This document shows, piece by piece, positions 1 through 7,441 of a stretch of 12,624 nucleotides of DNA (position 1 is its first letter; every line of letters starts with the position of its first letter). Source of the stretch: CAKPSH01 sp964634355 (GTDB taxonomy: Bacteria; Bacillota; Clostridia; TANB77; CAG-508). The translations under genes were made by a program, and so were the position numbers. The notes under the pieces were generated by a model. The model did no database searches and was not told the origin of the DNA. It saw only the letters and a program-made list of their open reading frames with translations. The DNA is taken from the NCBI GenBank assembly GCA_964634355.1, contig CAZWIF010000040.1, positions 1 through 12,624 of the forward strand, written 5' to 3'.

Positions 1-2028
1 AGAAGCCATATTTGATACATATGCTTCTATTGCATGTGTTAACACATCCATTCCTGTATCTGCTGTAACTTTTTGTGGTAATGACATTACCAAATCAGGG
101 TCTATTATTGCTACATCTGGTGTTAACTCATAATCTGCTAATGGATATTTCATATTCTTTACTTTATCTGTTATTACTGCAAAAGATGTTACCTCTGAAC
201 CTGTTCCTGAGGTTGTTGGAATTGCAACCATTTTGCAATTTTTTCCTAATTTCGGGAACTTATATGTTCTTTTCCTTATATCCATAAACTTAAGTTTCAT
301 TCCCTCTACATCTGCCTCTGGATATTCATAGAACAACCACATTCCTTTTGCAGCATCAATCGGACTTCCTCCACCAAGTGCAATTATTACATCTGGTTTA
401 AAGTTCTTCATTTGTTCTACGCCTCTATTGATTGTATCAAATGATGGATCTGACTCTACATCTGCAAATATTTCTGCATGAACATAATCACGTCTTTTTC
501 TTAGATAATATAATATCTTATCTACATATCCAAGTTGAAGCATTGATTGATCAGTTACAATAAATGCTCTTGTTATATCTGGCATTTTTTCTAGATAACC
601 AATTGAACCAGCTTCAAAATATATCTTTTCCGGAATTTTAAACCATTGCATGTTAACCCTCCTTTTTGCTATTCTTTTAATATTAATCAAGTTAACTGAT
701 GACACATTATCCGTCGTTGAATTTCCTCCAAATGTACCGCATCCTAAAGTTAATGATGGTAAATTCGTATTATATATATCACCAATTCCTCCATGAGTTG
801 AAGGTGAATTAACAAGTATTCTTCCTGCCTTTATTACCTCTGCATACTTTTGTATTATTTCCCTATTTTCTGAATGTATTACTGCTGAATGTCCCATTCC
901 ACCATAATGGATTAAATTATCTGCAAGTCTTATTCCTTCGTCTGAATCTTTAACAACATAATAAGCAAGTACTGGACTTAATTTTTCCTTTGAAAATGGG
1001 AAATCATTTCCCACCCCTGTTTGATATACTACTATTACTTTCGTATCCTCGGGTATATCTATTCCTGCCAGGTCAGCAATTTTTTTTGGGCTTTGTCCTG
1101 GAATATTACTATTTAATTTCCATGTTCCATTTTCATTCCTTGTAAACATTGCGTTTTTTAACTTTTCAGTTTCCTCATCGTTTGTAAAGTAACATCCTGC
1201 TTGCTTCATTAATTTTGTAAATTCCTGCTCAATTTCTTCATCTACTATTACTGCCTGCTCTGAAGCACAAATCATACCATTATCAAATGCCTTAGATAAG
1301 ACTAAATCATTTACTGATGTCCTTAATTTGGCTGATTTTTCTATATAACATGGCACATTTCCAGGTCCTACACCTAATGCTGGTTTTCCACATGAATATG
1401 CAGCTGTAACCATTCCAGTTCCGCCCGTAGCTAATATTAAGTTTACTCCGGGATGTCTCATTAATGCGTTAGTTGCATGAACTGATGGTTCTTCTATCCA
1501 TAGAATACAGTCCTTTGGTGCACCTGCCTCAACTGCTGCATCTCTTAAAATTCTTGCGGTTTCTTCACTACATTTTTGTGCTGATGGATGAAAACCAAAT
1601 ATGATAACATTTCTTGTTTTGGCTGATATTAAAGATTTAAAACTTACTGTAGAAGTAGGGTTCGTAACCGGAGTTACCCCAGCTATGATTCCAACTGGCT
1701 CTGCTATTTCTTCATAGCCTTCTTCCTCATTTTCGTTTATTACACCAACTGTCTTATTGTATTTTATACTATGGTATATATATTCAGACGCAAACATATT
1801 TTTTGTAATTTTATCTTCATATATTCCACGTTTTGTCTCTTCAATTGCCATTTTTGCGAGTTTCATATGATTTTCAAGGATTGCCATAGACATTTTTTTT
1901 ACAATATTATCAATAGTCTCTTGATCTAATTTCAAATATTCTTCTGATGCTACTTTTGCTCTTTGTACAAGAGAATCAATCATATCATTAATCTTGTTTT
2001 TCTCTTCTTCACTAATATCTTGTGCCAT
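1..2028 (-). CDS. adhE: Bifunctional acetaldehyde-CoA/alcohol dehydrogenase AdhE (3' end outside window)
   Basis: AdhE is a cytoplasmic enzyme that reduces acetyl-CoA to acetaldehyde and then to ethanol, regenerating NAD+ in fermentation. Read from the ATG at 2028-2026, the frame is open for 676 codons to base 1; family members are about 860-900 aa, so roughly the last 200 residues are missing. The N-terminal aldehyde dehydrogenase half shows the substrate-loop stretch PVTNPTSTVSFKS and the catalytic cysteine in MICASEQ (C254). The iron-dependent alcohol dehydrogenase half begins near residue 460 (QWFKIPEKIYFE) and shows GGGSPIDAAKG, PTTSGTGSEVTSF and GMDVLTHAIEAY. In the last motif D661 and H665 are the first two metal ligands; the remaining histidines lie off the window. 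The start is supported by an AGGGGGAG ribosome binding site and an upstream promoter. Rex often controls adhE, but I see no canonical Rex operator here. Confidence 0.96.
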   Translation of the reverse strand, partial: MAQDISEEEKNKINDMIDSLVQRAKVASEEYLKLDQETIDNIVKKMSMAILENHMKLAKMAIEETKRGIYEDKITKNMFASEYIYHSIKYNKTVGVINENEEEGYEEIAEPVGIIAGVTPVTNPTSTVSFKSLISAKTRNVIIFGFHPSAQKCSEETARILRDAAVEAGAPKDCILWIEEPSVHATNALMRHPGVNLILATGGTGMVTAAYSCGKPALGVGPGNVPCYIEKSAKLRTSVNDLVLSKAFDNGMICASEQAVIVDEEIEQEFTKLMKQAGCYFTNDEETEKLKNAMFTRNENGTWKLNSNIPGQSPKKIADLAGIDIPEDTKVIVVYQTGVGNDFPFSKEKLSPVLAYYVVKDSDEGIRLADNLIHYGGMGHSAVIHSENREIIQKYAEVIKAGRILVNSPSTHGGIGDIYNTNLPSLTLGCGTFGGNSTTDNVSSVNLINIKRIAKRRVNMQWFKIPEKIYFEAGSIGYLEKMPDITRAFIVTDQSMLQLGYVDKILYYLRKRRDYVHAEIFADVESDPSFDTINRGVEQMKNFKPDVIIALGGGSPIDAAKGMWLFYEYPEADVEGMKLKFMDIRKRTYKFPKLGKNCKMVAIPTTSGTGSEVTSFAVITDKVKNMKYPLADYELTPDVAIIDPDLVMSLPQKVTADTGMDVLTHAIEAYVSNMAS

Positions 2029-2077
2029 TTGTTCTTCTCCCCCTCGTTTAATCGTTAGTTATAATTTTATCCATTAT

Positions 2078-2105
2078 ATTATATAATATACCCAATTTTT
2101 GTCAA
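2078..2105 (-). promoter_or_regulatory. adhE promoter
   Basis: On the minus strand, TTGACA (2105-2100) and TATAAT (2083-2078) are separated by 16 bases, which gives a near-consensus vegetative promoter. Transcription would start near 2070, leaving a leader of about 42 bases before the adhE ATG. A second overlapping TATAAT lies five bases downstream, at a poorer spacing. Confidence 0.8.
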
Positions 2106-2168
2106 GAATTTTTCTATGTTTTTATCATTATTTTTACGTTTACTCCATATTTTCAACATTATATACAA

Positions 2169-2192
2169 TAATTTTACATTTTTGTAAAATTA
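2169..2192. promoter_or_regulatory. Perfect palindrome, candidate operator between divergent genes
   Basis: Two 10-base arms, TAATTTTACA (2169-2178) and TGTAAAATTA (2183-2192), are exact reverse complements around a TTTT centre. The palindrome ends one base before the -35 box (2194) of the plus-strand membrane protein gene and lies about 64 bases upstream of the adhE -35 box. Its core, TTTTACA-N4-TGTAAAA, has the form of a dimeric repressor site. It is not followed by a T tract, so it is unlikely to be a terminator. I do not recognise the regulator. Confidence 0.5.
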
Positions 2193-2193
2193 C

Positions 2194-2222
2194 TTGCAAA
2201 AAAATAGCAAAAGCATTATAAT
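2194..2222 (+). promoter_or_regulatory. Promoter of the small acidic membrane protein gene
   Basis: TTGCAA (2194-2199) and TATAAT (2217-2222) are separated by 17 bases. The predicted start site is near 2229, giving a leader of about 31 bases with AAAGGAGG at 2245-2252 and ATG at 2260. The TTG inside this -35 box could be misread as a start codon for the downstream gene. Confidence 0.75.
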
Positions 2223-2259
2223 TATTTTGACAATTAAACTAATGAAAGGAGGAATAAAG

Positions 2260-2619
2260 ATGTTAGATACTAAAGAGAAAAGAAGACTTAATTCATTAAT
2301 TTTTCTTTTTATTGTAGCTATAATAGCTATATTATTGCTTTCTACTGAAATAGTTATATTAATCAATCAAAGCAAACTATACAATGCAACTATAGACGCA
2401 TTATCAACTGATTTAAAACTTATTCAAGATCAAAATTCATTACTTAAATATTATGCTGAAACAGAAGAAGAAGAAGAAGTTGATGAAGAAGCTAATGACG
2501 ATACTGTATCTGATGATGAAACTACAACAGACGATGAAACTGTATCTGATGAAGCTTTAACAACTGAAGATGCAGAAGTTAATAATACAACATCTGATGA
2601 TGAAACTGTAACAGAATAA
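2260..2619 (+). CDS. Small membrane protein with repetitive acidic C-terminal tail
   Basis: This 119-aa protein is not from a family I recognise. The ATG at 2260 is chosen because a perfect AAAGGAGG lies 7 bases upstream; the frame extends back to a TTG at 2194, but that codon is part of the -35 box. It has a basic N-terminus (KEKRR, residues 5-9), one hydrophobic helix at about 12-36, and a polar, possibly coiled-coil stretch at about 37-64. From residue 67 to the end the tail is almost entirely acidic and Ser/Thr-rich, with a recurring SDDETV/TDDETV-type unit. The positive-inside rule predicts that the tail lies outside the cell. The basic/helix/coil layout recalls FtsL/DivIC-type septum proteins, but I see no sequence match. 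It is the only plus-strand gene in the window, is transcribed divergently from adhE, and is closed by its own terminator. Confidence 0.85.
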   Translation: MLDTKEKRRLNSLIFLFIVAIIAILLLSTEIVILINQSKLYNATIDALSTDLKLIQDQNSLLKYYAETEEEEEVDEEANDDTVSDDETTTDDETVSDEALTTEDAEVNNTTSDDETVTE

Positions 2620-2630
2620 AAAAGAAAAAA

Positions 2631-2687
2631 GAACAGTTTTAATTTTTAATTTTAAAAAATTGAAAATTAGAACCGTTCTCTTTTTTT
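2631..2687. terminator. Bidirectional terminator between the small membrane protein gene and recO
   Basis: GAACAGTTTTAATTTT on the left pairs with the complementary right arm ending AGAACCGTTC (2669-2678), with one mismatch and G-U pairs. It is followed by CTCTTTTTTT on the plus strand. On the minus strand the A-rich run at 2618-2630 provides the U tract, so the element can end both convergent transcripts. Confidence 0.8.
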
Positions 2688-3400
2688 ATTTAAATTCTTT
2701 TTCTAATTTCTGATTTAAATAAATTTTTGAAATCAATTTATATTCTTGTATACACTCTTCAGTAATATTAAATCCAAAAAGCTTTTTGGGTGGTGCCATT
2801 ATTGTATATTTTATTGCATCTCTTGTTCCGTCATGCATAGTTATTGAACCTGTATCTGTTTTACTACATGCCTCACATTTAAATCCATTATCCTTTATAC
2901 TAAAATGTGTTATATTTTCTGTTGTTCCACAATTTATACATTTAGTTACTTGTGGTGTAAATCCTAATATTGATGTTAATCTCATCTTAAATATACTTGT
3001 AATTAAATCCTTATTCACTTCTGTTTCCGATATCATATATAATGTATTTAATAATAATTGTAATGTTTTGAAATTATTTTCATTCTCTGTTGTAACGTCA
3101 TTTACAATTTTTGTTATATTTGCTGCACATTCTAATTTATCTAAATCTGTTCTTATATTATAAAAAACTTCTATTATATCACATGAATTTATGTTATATG
3201 TATTGCTTCCTTCAAATAACACATAATCTGCAAAACATAAATATTGAGTGCCTGCAAGAAGTGCACTCCTTGGTCTTTTTGCTCCTTTTGCAGCACACCC
3301 AATTTTTCCGAAGTCCAGGTGTTAATAATGTTACCATTTTATCTGAATCTCCCATATTACTTTCAACTAAAACTATTCCTTTAGTTTTTATTATTCCCAT
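2686..3400 (-). CDS. recO: DNA repair protein RecO, with a +1 frameshift
   Basis: RecO loads RecA onto single-stranded DNA together with RecF and RecR in recombinational repair. The ATG at 3400, preceded by AGGTGA, opens with the RecO N-terminus KTKGIVLVESNMGDSDKM. After residue 30 the zero frame diverges and stops at residue 62. Dropping one C (base 3310) restores the family sequence, including GKIGCAAKGAKRPRS of the OB fold, and reading then runs to the stop at 2686. The corrected protein is 237 aa, normal for RecO, and keeps the zinc-binding pairs CINC and CEAC in its C-terminal half. Apart from one base the gene shows no decay. It overlaps the 3' end of the yqzL-family gene by 20 bases, and it follows era as in many Firmicutes. 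The break may be programmed frameshifting, a sequencing error or a recent mutation. Confidence 0.9.
3308..3313 (-). other. +1 frameshift site in recO (CUU-C-GGA)
   Basis: The mRNA reads CCU GGA CUU CGG AAA AAU in the zero frame. Skipping the C at 3310 gives CUU GGA AAA AUU GGG, which encodes the expected LGKIG. The zero frame therefore places CGG in the A site after CUU. No Shine-Dalgarno-like stimulator of the prfB type is visible just upstream. Confidence 0.75.
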
Positions 3401-3506
3401 CTATTTCACCTAAATTTTGTTCTAAATCTCTAATTTTTATGAACTCTAAGAAAGTATCTATATTTCCAGTATTTTTAAAGGTATTCCATGCCATGTCTCT
3501 AAGCAT
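3381..3506 (-). CDS. yqzL: YqzL-family small protein
   Basis: This 41-aa gene lies between era and recO. It starts at ATG 3506 (MLRDMAWNTFKNTGNIDTFL) and ends with TAA at 3383-3381, inside the first codons of recO. An AAAGGGAG ribosome binding site lies upstream. Firmicutes genomes commonly carry a YqzL protein of about 45 aa at exactly this place. The start resembles B. subtilis YqzL, with an early aromatic residue (W7) and a T-G-x-I-x-T/Y motif. The function is unknown. The 20-base overlap suggests translational coupling to recO. Confidence 0.8.
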   Translation of the reverse strand: MLRDMAWNTFKNTGNIDTFLEFIKIRDLEQNLGEIDGNNKN

Positions 3507-3632
3507 TTTTATCACACTCCCTTTAATTTTATCATTTGTTGTTTTATAGTTTTTATACGATTATTTTTTTCGAAAATTTTTCCAAATTGTTTTTTATTAC
3601 GGTCGAATACTGTTCCCCCTATATTTTTGTTT

Positions 3633-4544
3633 TTATGAATCAAATTTAAATTTTTTTATTATATTGTCTGAGTCTTGCCAATCTTCTCTTACCTTTACCC
3701 ATGTCTTTAAATTAATTTTCATTCTAAGCATATTTTCTAAGTCTTGTCTTGCATATGTTCCTATTTTCTTTAACATCTGCCCTTTTTTTCCTATTATTAT
3801 TCCCTTATGAGATTCTCTTAAACAATAAATAGTAGCTTCTATATTATAGAATGGCTTATTATTCTCTCTTGATTTTGACATTTTCATTTTCTCAACTTCA
3901 ACATATAATCCATGTGGCACCTCATCATCTAATAATTTTAATGCTTTTTCTCTTAAAGTCTCTTCTACCAATTGCCTCATAGTTTGGTCTGTGTATTCTT
4001 CTGTATCATAAAAAGCCGGTCCAACTTTTAATAGCTTTTCAATTTCATTTAAGACCTCTTCTGTACTATCTTGCTTTAATGCTGATATTGGTAGAACAGC
4101 TGAAAAATTGTACTCTGCTGAATATAATTTTATTAATGATAATAATTCTTCTTTTTTTACTAAATCTATTTTATTTATAATTAAAATAGTATTTTTATTT
4201 ACTTCTTTAATTTTTTCTAATATTCTTCTGTCTCCAGCTCCTATATCCTTACTTGTTGCTTCAATCAAGAATAAAATCACATCCACATCGTTACTCGCAT
4301 CAAAAGCAGTATCGTTCATTGTTCTTCCTAATTTTGTTTTTGGCTTATGAATTCCAGGTGTATCTATAATTACAATCTGTGAATTTTCTCTATTAACAAT
4401 CGCTCTTATTGCTGTTCTCGTTGTCTGTGGTTTATTAGTTATAATTGCTATTTTCTCTTTAACCAATGAATTAATCAATGTTGATTTTCCTACATTTGTT
4501 CTTCCTAATATTGAAACAAATCCTGATTTAAATCCTTTTTCCAC
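3633..4544 (-). CDS. era: GTPase Era
   Basis: Era is an essential GTPase that binds the 3' end of 16S rRNA and assists 30S subunit maturation. The 303-aa length is typical. Visible motifs are the P-loop GRTNVGKST (14-22), switch region TTRTAI (41-46), DTPGIHKP (61-68), NKID (124-127) and SALK (154-157). These are followed by a C-terminal KH domain with GIIIGKKG (248-255). Threonine replaces the usual proline in the P-loop GRPNVGKS, which is a mild variant. The start is GTG (4544-4542), with AAGGAGAG about 8 bases upstream. The gene has its own promoter and is probably co-transcribed with yqzL and recO. Confidence 0.97.
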   Translation of the reverse strand: MEKGFKSGFVSILGRTNVGKSTLINSLVKEKIAIITNKPQTTRTAIRAIVNRENSQIVIIDTPGIHKPKTKLGRTMNDTAFDASNDVDVILFLIEATSKDIGAGDRRILEKIKEVNKNTILIINKIDLVKKEELLSLIKLYSAEYNFSAVLPISALKQDSTEEVLNEIEKLLKVGPAFYDTEEYTDQTMRQLVEETLREKALKLLDDEVPHGLYVEVEKMKMSKSRENNKPFYNIEATIYCLRESHKGIIIGKKGQMLKKIGTYARQDLENMLRMKINLKTWVKVREDWQDSDNIIKKFKFDS

Positions 4545-4575
4545 AACATTCTCTCCTTTTTATTTTATAGTAAAT

Positions 4576-4604
4576 ATTATACCATAGATTTTAATTTTAC
4601 ACAA
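4576..4604 (-). promoter_or_regulatory. era promoter with extended -10
   Basis: TATAAT (4581-4576) is preceded by TGG, forming the extended -10 element TGnTATAAT. A weak -35 hexamer, TTGTGT (4604-4599), lies 17 bases upstream. The predicted start is near 4568, about 24 bases before the era GTG codon. The promoter sits just downstream of the GC-rich hairpin at 4611-4632. Confidence 0.7.
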
Positions 4605-4610
4605 TATGTC

Positions 4611-4632
4611 GGGGCACGGTACACCGTGCCCC
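4611..4632. repeat. GC-rich perfect hairpin 3' of the DUF3048 gene
   Basis: GGGGCACGG (4611-4619) and CCGTGCCCC (4624-4632) form a perfect 9-bp stem around TACA. It lies 12 bases after the DUF3048 stop codon. There is no U tract on the minus strand, so it is not a canonical intrinsic terminator. Its base composition is strikingly unlike the surrounding AT-rich DNA. It could be a REP-like dispersed palindrome that protects or processes the 3' end of the upstream transcript. Confidence 0.6.
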
Positions 4633-4644
4633 ATCTATTAAAAA

Positions 4645-5688
4645 TCATTCGAATGTTATATTTGTATCTATTGGAACAATTTGAATATATGTATTCCCAT
4701 CGTTTACATTTATCTCTTCTCCTGTTGTTGCATCTTTATATATTGTTTGTGCTGTTCTTGAAGCTTTTGAGCATATTATCTTTATTGCTTCTCCATTTGT
4801 TATATAATATCCATCTAAATCTCCTACATTTACTATTTGCTGTCTGCCATATCCATTTTCTTCGTCTGTTGTATAATTTTTTGCAAATGTTACAATAATA
4901 TTCTTCGTTGTTCTTGTTTCTCCAGATATCCAGTCTTTTTGAATACTACCATTTAAATATCTTTCATATAACTTTGTTTCTTCATTATATTTGAATACTA
5001 TCTTATAATTTGATTTATAAGGTATGCTTACTGTATTGGCTATTTGTTCCGTCACTAAATCGACCTCTTCTGTTGTATAATTCAGTACACTTCTTTGACT
5101 AGATGTTGTTGCATATTCTTTTTTCTCTGCATAACCAATTATCTTCTCCATATTGGTTAAAGCATTATGTGGTGCTGCCTTTTCTGATGTTCTCCAAAAA
5201 GCCGAATCTGCTACTAAACCATTTACATTCTGGATTTTAAATTGATCTATTTCTGCCTTTGCCTTATCACTATATCCAAAGTGTACAAATATGCTGTCAT
5301 TCTCCATAGCATACTCTAAAAATACTGGTCTTGCACTTCTTACTGGTCCAATTGTTTCTTGCATATCCTCTATATCCTTAAAAACTGCCAATAATCTTGT
5401 AAGTCCTCCTTCTACTGTAACCTCATATACTATTGCTGCTTCATTTAGTCCAGCTTGTGGTCTAGCTTCTCCAACATTATCTATTACAACTGCTACACTT
5501 CTTGAATCTCCTGACCAAATTTGTATTTTTTTCTCTTCTTCTACATCTTCCATTATGTCATTAAAAGTCCCAGCTATATCAATGTTTTTATTCATAAGTT
5601 TATTTATATCTAGATATTTCATTCCAACTAATGCAACTAAAGCAACTATTACAACTATTAATATAAATATTAAAATTTTATTTTTCAT
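4645..5688 (-). CDS. DUF3048 (YerB-type) membrane-anchored extracytoplasmic protein
   Basis: This 347-aa protein carries the hallmarks of the DUF3048/YerB family: AVVIDNVGEARPQAG (66-80), YEVTVEGGLTR (88-98) and GPVRSARPVFLEYA (114-127). The molecular role of the family is poorly defined; B. subtilis YerB is a putative lipoprotein. Here the N-terminus is a single hydrophobic helix (about 4-24) without a lipobox cysteine, so the protein is probably anchored by that helix with the domain outside the cell. A second domain follows in the C-terminal half. It starts 33 bases after ybeY, with GAAGGGAATG as a plausible ribosome binding site, and ends at the GC-rich hairpin, so it is likely the last gene of the operon. 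Confidence 0.88.
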   Translation of the reverse strand: MKNKILIFILIVVIVALVALVGMKYLDINKLMNKNIDIAGTFNDIMEDVEEEKKIQIWSGDSRSVAVVIDNVGEARPQAGLNEAAIVYEVTVEGGLTRLLAVFKDIEDMQETIGPVRSARPVFLEYAMENDSIFVHFGYSDKAKAEIDQFKIQNVNGLVADSAFWRTSEKAAPHNALTNMEKIIGYAEKKEYATTSSQRSVLNYTTEEVDLVTEQIANTVSIPYKSNYKIVFKYNEETKLYERYLNGSIQKDWISGETRTTKNIIVTFAKNYTTDEENGYGRQQIVNVGDLDGYYITNGEAIKIICSKASRTAQTIYKDATTGEEINVNDGNTYIQIVPIDTNITFE

Positions 5689-5721
5689 ATAATTTCATTC
5701 CCTTCTATTAAAACTCTCATA

Positions 5722-6189
5722 TCAATCTAGTATATTTAATTTTTTTAGTACCTTCTCCTCTTTCTCTCTCATTTCCTTTTTCTCGTCATCTTGCATATGG
5801 TCGTATCCCATTAAATGGTAAAATCCATGTACTAACATATATGCTAACTCTCTTTTAAAACTATGCTCATATTCCACAGCTTGTCTCTCAACAACTGGAA
5901 TACAAATTATTATATCTCCCAAAACATCCGGTATGCCTGTGGGATTTTTAGGTATTTCATTTTTTTCAAACATTGGAAAAGATAATACATCTGTCGTTCT
6001 ATCTACTTTCCTATATTCTTTATTAATTTTATGAATATACTCTTCATCTGATAAAGTTATACTAAGATATAAATCTGTATTTTCTATAGATTCTTCTTCA
6101 AAGCATGTCCTTGCTACTAAATTTATTAATTCTTCATATTCTGCTTCTTGTTTAATATTCTCATAATTTATTTCCACAATTTCTTTCAT
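5722..6189 (-). CDS. ybeY: Endoribonuclease YbeY
   Basis: YbeY is a zinc-dependent single-strand endoribonuclease involved in 16S rRNA 3' end maturation and ribosome quality control. The 155-aa length is normal. The metal site HGFYHLMGYDH gives ligands H121, H125 and H131. The family motif RTTDVLSFP (64-72) is present, as is the GD-I-I stretch after residue 90. It begins 12 bases after the unrecognised 400-aa gene and precedes the DUF3048 gene, so it is within an operon. In Bacillus it lies after phoH and pgpH and before dgkA, cdd and era; only part of that order is kept here. Confidence 0.96.
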   Translation of the reverse strand: MKEIVEINYENIKQEAEYEELINLVARTCFEEESIENTDLYLSITLSDEEYIHKINKEYRKVDRTTDVLSFPMFEKNEIPKNPTGIPDVLGDIIICIPVVERQAVEYEHSFKRELAYMLVHGFYHLMGYDHMQDDEKKEMREKEEKVLKKLNILD

Positions 6190-6201
6190 TTCATTATATA
6201 T

Positions 6202-7404
6202 CTACCTTTTTATTAATTTAATATTTGAACCTGTAGTACATGAATTTTTTAGTTGTCTCATTGCACCTAATTCGATTAGTTTCTTCTTATAGAACTTAAT
6301 TATATGTTTTGCTTGTAACCCATCTGTATTTAATTTCTTCATATCATCTTTTAAGAATAAAATTTCCTTCATTTCAGTCTTTTCAGATTTCAAACCTGTA
6401 TATTTTTCTATTTCTAAATACTTATCCCAGAATTTTTTATATTCTTCTCTATCTTTTGGTTTTTCCCAATATATTTTTGTTGATAATAATTTTACATTAT
6501 AATCTTCTATCAATGTTATTAACATATCATAAGCCATTTCTTGTTTTTTCTTATTTGGACTACTAATAATTAAGTGTCTCGTACTCTGTAATAAACTTTC
6601 ATAACATTGTTCTGCAACTGCTAATGGTAAACTATGAGTAAATAATTTTCTACTAATTCCTAATAATAGCATCTTTTTTTCTATTACATCTCTTTTATCC
6701 AACTTACCTGCTAAGAAAGAATTAAATTTATCATACTCGTTAACAATCTCCTTATATGCCGGTTCTGTTCCTTCTTCGATTTTTATTGGTAAAACATTAG
6801 CTACATACTTCTCTAGACTTTCAAATATATCCTCATAAATTTTTTCTTTACGTTCATTATCCTGATTAACTTTATCTGCCAATTGAACAGAATAATTTTT
6901 TAATAATCCTTTGTATAAACTATTCATTTTATCAGCATAAAAAGTTTTATATTTTTCAAGGATTTTTACTTTATTATTGCTTTTTAGGCTTTCATAATCT
7001 AATTCTATTAAAAACTGTTGTTTTTTATATTTATACTCTAGGTATTGAGTTTCCTTCAAATGAACTACATTATAATATCTTGATAATGCATCTTCTTCAA
7101 ATGCAGTAGCACTTCTATTTTTTACTTTCTTATACACTGATTCCATGATATATTTATCCAATGACTCCAAATATAAAACCATAGCATTCTCATATTTCTT
7201 TTCTAAAGCTTCTTTATTTTCTTTAGTCTTTTCACTATCACTATTGAATTCATAATACGCCTTTACGACATTATTTCTTTTCATAGAAATTAACATCCCA
7301 TTTATTCCAACTTTTGTTGGTATAAGTAGTTTTGTAAGTGTTGTTGTAATTTTTGAAAAAAATGCTCCATCAGTTCTTGCCAACCTTAACCCTTTTTCTT
7401 CCAT
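6202..7404 (-). CDS. Unrecognised 400-aa, mostly helical protein in the usual phoH/pgpH position
   Basis: I do not recognise this protein. It starts at ATG 7404 behind AAGGAAGG and ends 12 bases before ybeY. There is no signal peptide and no clear membrane segment; the region IPTKVGINGMLISM (about 29-42) is only mildly hydrophobic. The rest is long, Lys/Glu-rich and helical in character, with many Tyr residues and no NTP-binding, HD or nuclease motif that I can see. In the usual Firmicutes order yqfC-yqfD-phoH-pgpH-ybeY, this place belongs to the PhoH ATPase and the PgpH phosphodiesterase. Neither is present and this protein resembles neither. Codon use looks like its neighbours, and it is tightly embedded in the operon, which argues for a native, lineage-specific gene. 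Confidence 0.85.
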   Translation of the reverse strand: MEEKGLRLARTDGAFFSKITTTLTKLLIPTKVGINGMLISMKRNNVVKAYYEFNSDSEKTKENKEALEKKYENAMVLYLESLDKYIMESVYKKVKNRSATAFEEDALSRYYNVVHLKETQYLEYKYKKQQFLIELDYESLKSNNKVKILEKYKTFYADKMNSLYKGLLKNYSVQLADKVNQDNERKEKIYEDIFESLEKYVANVLPIKIEEGTEPAYKEIVNEYDKFNSFLAGKLDKRDVIEKKMLLLGISRKLFTHSLPLAVAEQCYESLLQSTRHLIISSPNKKKQEMAYDMLITLIEDYNVKLLSTKIYWEKPKDREEYKKFWDKYLEIEKYTGLKSEKTEMKEILFLKDDMKKLNTDGLQAKHIIKFYKKKLIELGAMRQLKNSCTTGSNIKLIKR

Positions 7405-7441
7405 TGTTTCATCCTTCCTTTCTTTTGCATTTTAATTCTAT

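Noticed and set aside
75..287. Plus-strand open frames antisense to real genes (e.g. inside adhE, recO, era, ybeY and yqfD)
   Set aside because: They are leucine- or serine-rich shadow frames of AT-rich minus-strand genes without ribosome binding sites.
2227..2250. TTGACA at 2227 as a -35 box
   Set aside because: The -10 position would fall in the ribosome binding site, and no TATAAT-like sequence is there.
2194..2259. TTG at 2194 as start of the acidic membrane protein
   Set aside because: It lies inside the -35 box and lacks a ribosome binding site; the ATG at 2260 has AAAGGAGG at ideal distance.
3308..3310. CGG reassigned to another amino acid (such as Trp or Gln) in place of frameshifting
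   Set aside because: Changing the meaning of CGG does not restore the RecO or YqfD downstream sequence; only skipping one base does.
3512..3632. Open minus frame between era and the yqzL-family gene
   Set aside because: It has no usable start codon despite an AGGGGG sequence, and no recognisable protein features; probably chance in AT-rich DNA.
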